Below, piece after piece: positions 24,175-32,715 of a DNA stretch of 64,000 nucleotides. Each line of letters opens with the position of its first letter. Within the stretch, counting starts at the first letter, position 1. Source of the stretch: JBBIQV01 sp964555285 (GTDB lineage: Bacteria; Nitrospirota; Nitrospiria; Nitrospirales; Nitrospiraceae); NCBI GenBank assembly GCA_964555285.1, contig CAZKRM010000001.1:1-64000 (forward strand). Reading direction: 5' to 3'. The notes under the pieces are model-generated. The model was not told the origin of the DNA and made no database searches. It saw nothing but the letters and a program-made list of their open reading frames with translations. The position numbers and the translations under genes were made by a program.

Positions 24175-24942
24175 TCACTTCTTCTCCTTGGTCTTTTCGT
24201 TCTCCGACAAGTAGCTCTCCAGCTTTTCCTGCAGCAGGCGAGGGTTCTCCCCTTGCGCCAGCCCGACGAGCCCCATGATGATCATCGTGCGGGAGGCGGC
24301 TTCTTCCTTGAGCTTCAGCTTGATTTTGTTGGCCAGCGGGAGGAAAAACAGATTGGCCGCGCCCACGCCGTACACGGTGGCGACGAACGCGACGGCGATC
24401 CCGCCGCCGAGCTTGGAGGGATCGGCCAGATTCTCCATCACGTGGATCAGGCCGAGCACCGCCCCCAGGATCCCGACCGTCGGCGCATACCCGCCGGCCG
24501 CCTCCCAGACCTTCGCCGCGGTGACCCCTTCTTCCTCGTGGTGTTCCACCTCGATCTCGAGAATCTCGTGCACGACTTTCGGGTCGGTGCCGTCCACGAT
24601 CAATTGCACTCCCTTCCTGAAAAAAGGGTCATGGATATTTTTGAGCTTGCCCTCGAGCGCGAGCAATCCTTGCTTGCGGGATACATTGGCCAGATCCAGG
24701 ATCGTCGTCAGAGTCCCTTTGTTGTCGTGTTTCGGGCTCATGATGGCGAGGCCCAGCATGGAGACCCCTTTGAGCACGACGGACAGCGGGTTCTGGACAC
24801 AGACGGCACCGATCGTCCCGCCCATCACGATGATGAACGCCGTCAACTGCATGATGGAACCAAGGTGCCCGCCTTCGAGCGCCTGTCCCCCGACGATAGA
24901 CCCCAGGGCCAGCACAATTCCGAGTATGGTGGCGATATCCAT
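24175..24942 (-). CDS. motA: flagellar motor stator protein MotA
   Basis: The 255-residue inner-membrane protein shows the four MotA membrane segments (MDIATILGIVLALGSIVGG, LTAFIIVMGGTIGAV, YAPTVGILGAVLGLI, GIAVAFVATVYGVGAANLFFLPLA) and the charged cytoplasmic loop between the second and third. With MotB it forms the ion-driven stator. A Glu/Lys-rich C terminus ends SENEKTKEKK. The gene is first in motA-motB-STAS-MCP. Confidence 0.94.
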   Translation of the reverse strand: MDIATILGIVLALGSIVGGQALEGGHLGSIMQLTAFIIVMGGTIGAVCVQNPLSVVLKGVSMLGLAIMSPKHDNKGTLTTILDLANVSRKQGLLALEGKLKNIHDPFFRKGVQLIVDGTDPKVVHEILEIEVEHHEEEGVTAAKVWEAAGGYAPTVGILGAVLGLIHVMENLADPSKLGGGIAVAFVATVYGVGAANLFFLPLANKIKLKLKEEAASRTMIIMGLVGLAQGENPRLLQEKLESYLSENEKTKEKK

Positions 24943-25081
24943 GTGAGCGTAGAAGCCTTACAAATCAGCTTGTTCGTTTTGCAATACGGACGTTGTGTGA
25001 CCCACTCTTTCGTATCATTGCGCTGCCGCCGAACGGTTTGTTACCGTGGCACTCCACCATGAAACACCAGGGAGGTGCGGC

Positions 25082-25294
25082 GTGAGTTCGATCGACCATC
25101 TGATCCTCGATGCCAAGCAGGCGATTCTGGACGAACAGCACCGGCGCTTCCAGGTCCTCCAAAAGGAAGGTCGCTGGCAAGAAGCGATGCAACAGTTTCA
25201 GACGACGATGAGCTGCGCATCCGATCTGCTGAACGAATCGCTTCGTGTGCTGGAACGCGCGATTGAACGACAAGGGGGGCGGCACCCTTCCTGA
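25082..25294 (+). CDS. small helical protein, function unknown
   Basis: A 70-residue, mostly helical protein (IDHLILDAKQAILDEQHRRF, EAMQQFQTTMSCASDLLNES) is encoded between cheW2 and motA, opposite to both. The GTG at 25082 follows GGAGGTGCGGC, a strong ribosome binding site, which argues for a real gene. No domain is recognised. The stop lies 5 nt from the cheW2 stop. Confidence 0.55.
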   Translation: MSSIDHLILDAKQAILDEQHRRFQVLQKEGRWQEAMQQFQTTMSCASDLLNESLRVLERAIERQGGRHPS

Positions 25295-25299
25295 TCCCC

Positions 25300-25830
25300 T
25301 CACGCCGCCGTCGCCGCCTGCTCGGCCGGTAATAACAACCGCTCGAGATCCAGGACGACGATCAGCCGATCGTCGAGCCGTCCCACGCCCCGTGTAAACT
25401 CCGCGCCCGTCGAACTTCCCATGATGGATGGAGGCGGTTCGATCGCCGAGAGGCCGATCCGCAGTACCTCCGCCACTTCATCCACCAGCAGGCCGACCAT
25501 GCGCTGCCGGACCATGACCACGACGATACGCTGCCGGTCCGTGACGGTGGTCTCGGACAGCCCGAACCGCCGTCGAAGATTCAACACGGGAATGATTCGC
25601 CCGCGCAGGTTGATCACGCCTTCGACGAAGGGCGGGGCCTTGGGGAGTCGCGTCAGCTCCACGAGGCGGATGATTTCCTGGACGCTGAGCACGTCGATCG
25701 CGAATTCCTCGCGACCGATGCCGGCGATGACGAACTGAAGCGGATCTTCCGTCGACGCGGCCGTGTGAGTCGGCCCGCACGGTCCTTCACCAACGCCGGT
25801 TGTCGCGAGTGCCGTCGGTCGATCGGTCAT
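25300..25830 (-). CDS. cheW: chemotaxis coupling protein CheW (system 2)
   Basis: The 176-residue CheW domain protein has FVIAGIGREEFAIDVLSVQEII and GVINLRGRIIPVLNLRRRFG. A 30-residue N-terminal extension is low-complexity. It follows the haem MCP by 27 nt on the same strand and most likely couples that receptor to CheA2. Confidence 0.92.
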   Translation of the reverse strand: MTDRPTALATTGVGEGPCGPTHTAASTEDPLQFVIAGIGREEFAIDVLSVQEIIRLVELTRLPKAPPFVEGVINLRGRIIPVLNLRRRFGLSETTVTDRQRIVVVMVRQRMVGLLVDEVAEVLRIGLSAIEPPPSIMGSSTGAEFTRGVGRLDDRLIVVLDLERLLLPAEQAATAA

Positions 25831-25857
25831 GGCATCCCTTCTCTCTTGTGGTCGCGG

Positions 25858-27543
25858 TCAGACTGTGAACGACCCGACGATCCCCTGGAGTTCGACGGCC
25901 AGTTGGCTCAGATCCCGGCTGGCCTTCGCGGATTCGTGCGCGCCGCCGGACGACTCCTTCGTGACCTGGGCCACGGCCTCGAGATCGCTCGCGATCTGAT
26001 GCGTGGCGACCGACTGCTCTTCCGAGGCCACCGCGATCTGACGAATCATGTCGGCGCTCTGGTTCACCATTTCGACGATCTTCGACAGGGCCGCGCCGGT
26101 CTTGTTGACCAACTCGACTCCGCCGGCGACCTTCTTGGTGCCGTCTTCCATCGAGGTCACGGCGCCTTTCGTGTTCTGCTGGATCTGACGGATCATGTCG
26201 CCGATTTCCTTCGTCGCCTTCGTCGTGCGCTCGGCCAGTTTTCGGACCTCATCCGCCACCACGGCAAAGCCCCGTCCTTGCTCGCCGGCACGCGCCGCTT
26301 CGATGGCGGCATTCAACGCCAGGAGGTTGGTTTGGTCGGCGATGTCTTCGATCACGCACACGATCTCGCCGATCTGGTCGGAGGATTTCCCCAGCGTGGC
26401 GATGATGGCGGCGGATTGGGTGACGGCCTCCGAGATGGATTGCATGCCGGTCACGGTGTCGCGCACGACGGTGTTGCCGTCGCTGGCGGTCTGGATCGTC
26501 TGTTGGGCGATCGACGCGGCCTGGCCCGAGTGCCGGGCGACCTGGCTGACCGTGGCGTTCATCTCCTCGACCGCGCTCGCCGTCTGCGCGGTTCTGGCGC
26601 TCAGCCCGTCGGCTCCTTTCGCGATCTCTTCCGCCGTGGCGGAGAGTTCGACCGAGGCCGAGGCGACCTTGTCGGTCACATGCGCGACGCGGCCGACCAT
26701 CTGCTGGAGTTTCTCGATAAACGCATTGAAGTACCGGCCGAGCGTCGCGATTTCGTCGCGGCCCGAGACAGGAACCCGTTTCGTCAGGTCGCCGTCGCCT
26801 TCGGCGATGTCTTTAGAGATGGCCGCCATGGCGCTCAAGGGACGAAGGACGACCGCGCGCAGCATCAGATACACGGTCATCAGAACCATGAGCACCACGG
26901 CCACCAACGTTTCGCAGGTCCTTATCACCGATTCGTTGGAGGCGGCAATCGCCGCCGTTATCGGGATGGCGATCGACAGCACGCCGAGGACCTCGCCGAC
27001 CTGCTTGCCGGCATGACATCCCACACAGGCCGAGGCAGTGGCTTTGTCGGCAGACGCGCGGCGGAAGGTCATCACGCCGTTCACCGGTTCGACCCGTTGA
27101 TAGGTCTCCGCTCCGGCCGCGATGGCCTGCTGCGCATCCTGCTCGAACTGATCCTTCGCCACGTTGACGGGATTCAGCGGCGTCGTGCTGAACAGCCTCG
27201 CGTTGAACAGGCCCGTCTTTGCCGCTTCTTCCGCTATCTCGCGGACGGCGGTGGCGGGCAAGGGAATCGCCATCGGATTCTCCGCATGGTCCTTCACGAT
27301 CGCGATCTCCGATCCGACGCGGGAGTTCTTCAGTTTTCCCACATAGTGTTTGGCGATATAGGTTCGGGTGAGTTGCATCTGGGTTTCGATCACCTTGGCG
27401 CGGGCTGTCAGCAGGAGCAACAGCTTGTCCTGTTCCTGCTGATAGACGAAGTACAATCCCGCCACGGTACTCGCCACGGCGATCGCGCAGACGGCCATCG
27501 CGAACTTGCGGCCGATCGGCATATCCCTCATCCATGCCCACAT
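25858..27543 (-). CDS. methyl-accepting chemotaxis protein with c-type haem DUF3365 sensor (system 2)
   Basis: The 561-residue receptor has an N-terminal membrane segment, a DUF3365/Tll0287-like periplasmic domain with CVGCH, a second membrane segment, one HAMP and a long signalling hairpin with the tip CVIEDIADQTNLLALNAAIEAA. It lacks the PAS domain and the FEEF tail of the system 1 receptors, and its hairpin sequence differs from theirs, suggesting a different array class. Haem attachment to CxxCH would make it a redox, oxygen or NO sensor. The ATG at 27543 follows AAAGGAGAATCAGT. Confidence 0.92.
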   Translation of the reverse strand: MWAWMRDMPIGRKFAMAVCAIAVASTVAGLYFVYQQEQDKLLLLLTARAKVIETQMQLTRTYIAKHYVGKLKNSRVGSEIAIVKDHAENPMAIPLPATAVREIAEEAAKTGLFNARLFSTTPLNPVNVAKDQFEQDAQQAIAAGAETYQRVEPVNGVMTFRRASADKATASACVGCHAGKQVGEVLGVLSIAIPITAAIAASNESVIRTCETLVAVVLMVLMTVYLMLRAVVLRPLSAMAAISKDIAEGDGDLTKRVPVSGRDEIATLGRYFNAFIEKLQQMVGRVAHVTDKVASASVELSATAEEIAKGADGLSARTAQTASAVEEMNATVSQVARHSGQAASIAQQTIQTASDGNTVVRDTVTGMQSISEAVTQSAAIIATLGKSSDQIGEIVCVIEDIADQTNLLALNAAIEAARAGEQGRGFAVVADEVRKLAERTTKATKEIGDMIRQIQQNTKGAVTSMEDGTKKVAGGVELVNKTGAALSKIVEMVNQSADMIRQIAVASEEQSVATHQIASDLEAVAQVTKESSGGAHESAKASRDLSQLAVELQGIVGSFTV

Positions 27544-27581
27544 ACTGATTCTCCTTTCTGACTGCGGTCGAGCCATTCGAC

Positions 27582-28676
27582 CTAGACCATGTTGACGATT
27601 TCGCCTGCGATCTGCGACAACGGGACTACTTTGTCTGCGCAACCGGCATCCACGATCGCTTTGGGCATTCCATAGACCAGACAGCTCTTCTCATCCTGCG
27701 CGACCGTGCGTCCCTTCGCGGCCTTGATCGCCTTCATGCCTTCGAGCCCGTCGCGACCCATTCCTGTCAGGATCACGCCGATCGCCCGGTCGCCGTAGGC
27801 CTTGGCGACGGATTCCATCATGACGTCCACCGAGGGAGCATGGAGATGACGCTCGACATTGGGTGTCAAGGATACTTCCATGTGCAACGCCCGACCGGGG
27901 CCGACACGGAGCTGAAGTCCACCGGGCGCAACGAGAATCGTTCCAGGCTTCACCACGTCGCCCTCGACTGCCTCGCGCACGTCGAGCGGGCACAGGGTGT
28001 TCATCCGGTCGGCGAAGGGTTTCGTGAAAAACTTCGGCATGTGCTGGACGACGACGACCCCGGCGGGAAAGTCTCCCGGAAGATGAGGCAGGAGTTCCAT
28101 CAATGCCAGGGGACCTCCGGTCGAACAGCCGATGGCGACGAGTTTGGCGCCGCGAGTCGCAGTACCCGATGGGGCGCTCAGGAAAGGGAGGCGGGGTGCG
28201 AGGTGCGAGGTGCGAGGTTGCACAGTCGAACTTCGAACATCGAACGTCGAACGGTTCATCCGGATTGTGTCCTTCGCGCCGGCCGCAGCCACGATCTTCG
28301 CGACCAGTTCCGGCCTGATATCGATGATCTTCATCGCGACGCCGTCCAGTTGCTTCGCCAGGTAGTCCACCGCGCCCAGTTCCAGCGCGGTCAGAGTTTC
28401 CACGGCGCTTTCGGTCGTGATGGAACTCACCATGATCACCGGCACCGAATGGCTCTGCATGATCCGGCGGAGCGCCTCGATCCCGTTCATGCCCGGCATC
28501 TCCACATCCATCGTGACGACGTCGGGATCGAGGGCGGCCGCTTTCTGCACGGCCTCCTCCCCGTTTCTGGCCGTGTCCGCGACCGCGAGGCGTCTATCGC
28601 TGCAAATCATGCTGACGATGGCCTTGCGCATGAAGGCCGAATCGTCCACCACTAAGACACGTATTGGCGCAGTCAC
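27582..28676 (-). CDS. cheB: chemotaxis protein-glutamate methylesterase CheB (system 2)
   Basis: The 364-residue protein has an N-terminal receiver (VDDSAFMRKAI, VTMDVEMPGMNG, YLAKQ) and a C-terminal methylesterase with GCSTGG, VQHMP and TGMGRDG. The linker (about residues 145-170) is encoded by a GTTCGA-type repeat and reads STFDVRSSTVQPRTSHLAPR. Compared with CheB1, the canonical Ala of GASTGG is Cys, a tolerated change. The gene sits between cheV and the haem MCP. Confidence 0.93.
   Translation of the reverse strand: MTAPIRVLVVDDSAFMRKAIVSMICSDRRLAVADTARNGEEAVQKAAALDPDVVTMDVEMPGMNGIEALRRIMQSHSVPVIMVSSITTESAVETLTALELGAVDYLAKQLDGVAMKIIDIRPELVAKIVAAAGAKDTIRMNRSTFDVRSSTVQPRTSHLAPRLPFLSAPSGTATRGAKLVAIGCSTGGPLALMELLPHLPGDFPAGVVVVQHMPKFFTKPFADRMNTLCPLDVREAVEGDVVKPGTILVAPGGLQLRVGPGRALHMEVSLTPNVERHLHAPSVDVMMESVAKAYGDRAIGVILTGMGRDGLEGMKAIKAAKGRTVAQDEKSCLVYGMPKAIVDAGCADKVVPLSQIAGEIVNMV
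28195..28255. repeat. GTTCGA-type quasi-palindromic repeat inside the cheB2 linker
   Basis: GGTGCGAGGTGCGAGGTTG faces GTCGAACTTCGAACATCGAA. It is in frame and falls between the two CheB domains. Confidence 0.82.
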
Positions 28677-28740
28677 GTTCTTCCTCTCGTCGCTCGTTCG
28701 CTCCGTGCGTCCGGACCTTCGTCCGACGGCCGGCCATCAT

Positions 28741-29694
28741 TCATTTGCAATGAAGCAAGATCTTTTCCCCTAAGACCTTCGGATCGAACTTGGCGATATA
28801 GTCCGTCGCTCCGACGCCTTTGCCCTTCTCCATGTTGCACATGCCGGTCAACGACGAGTGCAGGAGCACGGGCAATTGGGCGGTGCGGGGATCCGACCGG
28901 ATGTGCTTGGTGAGGGTGAACCCGTCCATATCCGGCATTTCGATATCGCTGATCACGAGCTGAATCTTGCTGAAAATCGTCTGCTGCTCTGCAGCCGCGC
29001 GATCGGCCAGCTCGATGAGCTTTTCCCACGCCTCTTTCCCCGTCGTCGCCTGGATAAAAGAGATGCCGAGCCGTTCCAGGGCTTTTTTGATTTGCGTGCG
29101 GGCGACGGACGAATCGTCGGCGAACAACACGCATTTGGCCTGCAGTGTCGATTGGGATTCGACTCCCGCGTACACGTCGTCATCGCCGTGTCGGACGATT
29201 TCGCAGAGGATCTTCTCGACGTCCAGGATCAGGACCATCCGGCCGTCTTCCAGCATGGTCACGGCGGTGACCATGCCGGTGTTGTTCTCACGGACGAGCC
29301 GAGGCGGCGTTTTGATCTGCGCCCAGGACATGCGAACGATCCGGTGAACGCCGGAGACCATGAACCCCTGAAGGCTGCTGTTGTACTCGGTGACGATGAG
29401 GCTGCCTTTCCGGTTCGCAGGCTCCCCCTCTGCGCCCGAGATTTCCGCCCCCAACCCAAGGATCGCACGAAGATCGATAATGGGGATGGTGACGCCGCGA
29501 ATGTTCGCCACGCCTTTGATGCGTGGGTCGGCATCGGGGACCCGGGTGAGCGAGGGGAGCTTCATGACTTCGCGGACCTTGAAGACGTTGATGCCGAACA
29601 GCTCCGGTGTCCCGACGTGGAACAAGAGCAGTTCCATCTGGTTGGCGCCGGCCGATTGGGTCCGGGCGTCCACTTCATTAATCAGGGTAGACAT
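28741..29694 (-). CDS. cheV: chemotaxis protein CheV (CheW-REC fusion)
   Basis: The 317-residue protein joins an N-terminal CheW domain (LLLFHVGTPELFGINVFKVREV, GVANIRGVTIPIIDLRAILG) to a C-terminal receiver with the phosphoacceptor Asp in LVISDIEMPDMDG and Lys in YIAKFDP. CheV couples receptors to CheA and can act as a phosphate sink or adaptation element. The ATG at 29694 follows GAAGGAGCACAAC. It lies between cheA2 and cheB2. Confidence 0.93.
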   Translation of the reverse strand: MSTLINEVDARTQSAGANQMELLLFHVGTPELFGINVFKVREVMKLPSLTRVPDADPRIKGVANIRGVTIPIIDLRAILGLGAEISGAEGEPANRKGSLIVTEYNSSLQGFMVSGVHRIVRMSWAQIKTPPRLVRENNTGMVTAVTMLEDGRMVLILDVEKILCEIVRHGDDDVYAGVESQSTLQAKCVLFADDSSVARTQIKKALERLGISFIQATTGKEAWEKLIELADRAAAEQQTIFSKIQLVISDIEMPDMDGFTLTKHIRSDPRTAQLPVLLHSSLTGMCNMEKGKGVGATDYIAKFDPKVLGEKILLHCK

Positions 29695-29715
29695 GTTGTG
29701 CTCCTTCGTAACGCG

Positions 29716-31635
29716 TCACGCCGCCGCGGCCGCTTCGACCATCCACCCGCGTTGGGCATTCTCGACGAGTTCGGGAATGTCTAAGATCAGCACGACTTTG
29801 CCTTCGCCGGTAATGGTCGCGCCGGATATCCCCTTGATGCCGTCCAGGTAATCCCACATGGACTTGATGACGACTTCTTCCTGCGACCGCAGTCGATCGA
29901 CGATCACGCCGACCCGCCGTTCCCCGACCGCCGCCACCACCACGTAGCACTTCTCCCTGTGCGGGTCGGCGGGAATCTCGAACTCCTCGGACAGCCGGAA
30001 GAGCGGGAGGACCCGTTCGCGGAGGTGGAGGACTGGCCGTCCGTTCAGCGTCCTGATGTCGGACTTACCGATTTTCACCGCTTCGATCACGGAGCTGAGC
30101 GGGATCGCGAACGTCGCCTGCTCCACCTCGATGAGGAGCGCCTGAATGATGGCGATGGTGAGCGGTAATTTGATGACGATGACGCTGCCTTTATTCGCTT
30201 CCGATTCGATCTCGACGGTGCCGTTGATTTTGCGGATGTTCGTGCGGACGACATCCATCCCCACCCCTCTGCCGGACACGTCCGTCACCTTCTCGGCCGT
30301 GCTGAAGCCGGGCAGGAAGATCAGGTTGATGACTTCCTTCGGCGGCATCGCGGCCAGTTCGGCTTCGGAGGCCAGGCCACGGGCCAGCGCCTTGGCCTTG
30401 ATCTTCTCGATCGGCACGCCGCGCCCGTCGTCCTGAATGCGGATGACGATGCTGTTGCCTTCCTGGCTGGCTGCGATCCGCAGGAGACCTTCGGCCTGTT
30501 TGCCGGCGGCCTGTCGTTCGTGCGGTGTCTCGAGGCCGTGATCGATCGCGTTCCGAACCAGGTGCACCAGCGGGTCGCCCATCTCGTCGGCCACGGACTT
30601 GTCGAGCTCGGTCTCTTCACCCTCGAGTTCGAGACGGACCTGCTTGCCGAGTTTTTGGGAGAGGTCCCGGACGAGCCGCGGCAACTTCGCGAGCACCTTC
30701 TTGATCGGGAGCATCCGGGTTTTCATGACGGCGAGTTGCAGATCGGTCGTCACGAGATTGAGCTGAGCCAGGGTTTCGCCGAGGGCCCGCGCGTTCGGAT
30801 CTCCTTCGTGCGCTTGTTCGAGTTGCCCGCCGATCTTGATCAGGCGGTTCCGTCCGAGCACGAGCTCGCCGACGAGGTTCATCACGCTGTCCAACCGTTT
30901 GGTTTCGACCCGGATCGTCCGGTCCTCTTCCGACCGGCCCAACTTGTCCTGCTTCTGCAACGCTTGATCCAACGCTTTTTCCGTGATGGCCTTCGCTTGC
31001 ACCAAAATTTCGCCGAGCGGCTGTTTCGGTTCGGGCTGGTGCTGTTGTCGGTTCAAGGCGTCGAGGATTTGTCCCTTCGACACGAGACCTTCCGACACCA
31101 GCAGTTCGCCGAGCCTGGGGGCCGGTTCGGCAGGACCGTCCGTCTCGGAGGGAGCCGCCTGCGCGTGAACCGCCGGCGAAGCGGTCGGGTCGGGCGCACC
31201 GGCCGGCGGCTGCATCGGCGTGGGGTGGACCTCCCCGCCGGGGGCGTCGCCGGTCAGCACCGCGTCGAGTTTCTGCGTGATCGCCTCGGTCTGGACGCTG
31301 CTGTCCGAGCCGGACTCGCGGATGCTGCGCATGATCAGCTTGACGATGTCCACGGCTTCCAGGATGACGGTGATGACGGCCGGGACGACCGCCATCTCGC
31401 CCTGGCGCAGTTTGTTCAGGATGCTCTCGGCCCGGTGCGCGACGTCCACCAGATGCGTAAACCCGAGGAATCCGGCCGAGCCTTTCACGCTGTGCATGGC
31501 GCGGAAAATCTCGTTCAGCAGATCCTTGTTCGTGGGATCGGCTTCGAGCGTGATGAATCGTTGATCGAGCTGCTCGATCATTTCGTCGGCTTCGGTCAGG
31601 AAGTCGTTCAGTATTTCTTGCATCTCATTGTTCAT
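29716..31635 (-). CDS. cheA: chemotaxis histidine kinase CheA (system 2)
   Basis: The 639-residue kinase has P1 (His in AMHSVKGSAGF near residue 48), a Pro-rich linker, a pair of motifs RLGELLVSEGLVSKGQ and PLGEILVQAKAITEKA (about 170-235) in place of a clear P2, then P3, P4 (NAIDHG, DDGRGVP, SGRGVGMDV) and P5. The first motif matches the MshEN consensus very closely. The ATG at 31635 overlaps the end of cheZ by 11 nt. No repeat insertion is seen in this CheA, unlike CheA1. Confidence 0.93.
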   Translation of the reverse strand: MNNEMQEILNDFLTEADEMIEQLDQRFITLEADPTNKDLLNEIFRAMHSVKGSAGFLGFTHLVDVAHRAESILNKLRQGEMAVVPAVITVILEAVDIVKLIMRSIRESGSDSSVQTEAITQKLDAVLTGDAPGGEVHPTPMQPPAGAPDPTASPAVHAQAAPSETDGPAEPAPRLGELLVSEGLVSKGQILDALNRQQHQPEPKQPLGEILVQAKAITEKALDQALQKQDKLGRSEEDRTIRVETKRLDSVMNLVGELVLGRNRLIKIGGQLEQAHEGDPNARALGETLAQLNLVTTDLQLAVMKTRMLPIKKVLAKLPRLVRDLSQKLGKQVRLELEGEETELDKSVADEMGDPLVHLVRNAIDHGLETPHERQAAGKQAEGLLRIAASQEGNSIVIRIQDDGRGVPIEKIKAKALARGLASEAELAAMPPKEVINLIFLPGFSTAEKVTDVSGRGVGMDVVRTNIRKINGTVEIESEANKGSVIVIKLPLTIAIIQALLIEVEQATFAIPLSSVIEAVKIGKSDIRTLNGRPVLHLRERVLPLFRLSEEFEIPADPHREKCYVVVAAVGERRVGVIVDRLRSQEEVVIKSMWDYLDGIKGISGATITGEGKVVLILDIPELVENAQRGWMVEAAAAA

Positions 31636-32266
31636 GGACAGCCTCGTTAAATCCGAACTTGGCGAGAATCTCGTCGGCCAACGTCTGATCGATGGCGGTG
31701 GATTTGGATTGATCGAGCTGCTTGAGCATCTCGGCCGCCTCCGACTGCTGCGGTGCTTTCTCCTCTTCCTGGGCCAGGCCGAAGACCACGACCAGCTCCA
31801 ACAGCCTGTGCTGCACATGATGCAGGATGCGCATCAGTTTCTTGACGCGTTGCGCGGTCAGATCCTGAAACGACAGGGCGGTCATGATCTCCATGAGCCG
31901 CCGGTCGTCCTGCGACAGCGCGGCCTTCGCGTCCGTCAGGCGTGCGGAGGCATCCTTCAGGGCGGCATTCCCCTCGATATCGGCTGCGACGTCCGCCAAC
32001 GAGGATGCCACCTTGCCGTGGTTGTCCTGGATCGCTTCGAGCAGGGCCATGACCTTGTGCGTGCCTTCCTCCGTCAGACGGATCAGGTCGGACAGATGCG
32101 CAGCCGCCTGCGGTATCTGCGCCATCGTGTCGGACATCGGGGCCACGGCGCCGGAGATCTGCCGCAACGCGCGGTCCATGTAGCGGGCCAGCGATCCCAG
32201 TTGCTCGTACAAGGGGGAGTCCGGACCGGCTACGCCGGGAGGAATCGGGTTGTGCAACGGTTCCAC
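31625..32266 (-). CDS. cheZ: protein phosphatase CheZ
   Basis: The 213-residue helical protein carries the CheZ catalytic helix ALSFQDLTAQRVKKL with D135 and Q139, and near the C terminus LADEILAKFGF, the CheY-docking peptide typical of CheZ, followed by only seven further residues. It dephosphorylates CheY-P. It sits between cheY and cheA2, 10 nt downstream of cheY, and overlaps cheA2. The start appears to be the GTG at 32266. Confidence 0.9.
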   Translation of the reverse strand: MEPLHNPIPPGVAGPDSPLYEQLGSLARYMDRALRQISGAVAPMSDTMAQIPQAAAHLSDLIRLTEEGTHKVMALLEAIQDNHGKVASSLADVAADIEGNAALKDASARLTDAKAALSQDDRRLMEIMTALSFQDLTAQRVKKLMRILHHVQHRLLELVVVFGLAQEEEKAPQQSEAAEMLKQLDQSKSTAIDQTLADEILAKFGFNEAVHEQ

Positions 32267-32276
32267 GAAGACTCCG

Positions 32277-32660
32277 CTACTGGCTGAAGATCTTGCCGAT
32301 CTTTTCCTGCAACGTTTCCGCGGTGAACGGCTTCACGATATAGTTGCTCACCCCGGCCTGGATCGCCTCGACCAAATTCTCTTTCTGGCCCTCTGCGGTG
32401 ACCATCAGGACAGGGATGTGTTTGAGCGTCTCGTCGGCCCGGATGGCGCGCAGCAGGTCGATGCCGGCCATCACCGGCATGTTCCAATCCGAGACGACGA
32501 ACCCGTAGCGCTCGGCCCGGAGCTTGGTCAACGCTTCCTGGCCGTTTTCCGCCTCTTCGAGGTTGGCGAACCCCAGCTGTTTGAGGATGTTCTTGACGAT
32601 CCTTCGCATGGTCGACATATCGTCGACGACGAGGATCTTCATGTTGGGATCGGCTGGCAT
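32277..32660 (-). CDS. cheY: chemotaxis response regulator CheY (system 2)
   Basis: A 127-residue receiver very close to enteric CheY: VVDDMSTMRRIVKNIL, phosphoacceptor in FVVSDWNMPVMAG, Thr in MVTAEG, Tyr/Lys in NYIVKPFTAETL. It is the likely FliM-binding signal of the motor. The ATG at 32660 follows GGAGGACCTCACG. It lies upstream of cheZ and cheA2 in one transcript. Confidence 0.95.
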   Translation of the reverse strand: MPADPNMKILVVDDMSTMRRIVKNILKQLGFANLEEAENGQEALTKLRAERYGFVVSDWNMPVMAGIDLLRAIRADETLKHIPVLMVTAEGQKENLVEAIQAGVSNYIVKPFTAETLQEKIGKIFSQ

Positions 32661-32715
32661 CGTGAGGTCCTCCTTGCTTACGACAGGTTCCTGCCTGAGT
32701 TGACGATCTGAACGG

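Noticed and set aside
22233..24278. A 681-codon open frame on the plus strand opposite motB and the MCP-like gene
   Set aside because: It is antisense to genes with clear domains, its translation is Arg/His/Asp-rich without domains, and high GC makes long antisense frames common.
25765..27561. A 598-codon plus-strand frame opposite the haem MCP
   Set aside because: Translation is low in hydrophobic periodicity and has no recognisable domain; the minus strand encodes a complete receptor.
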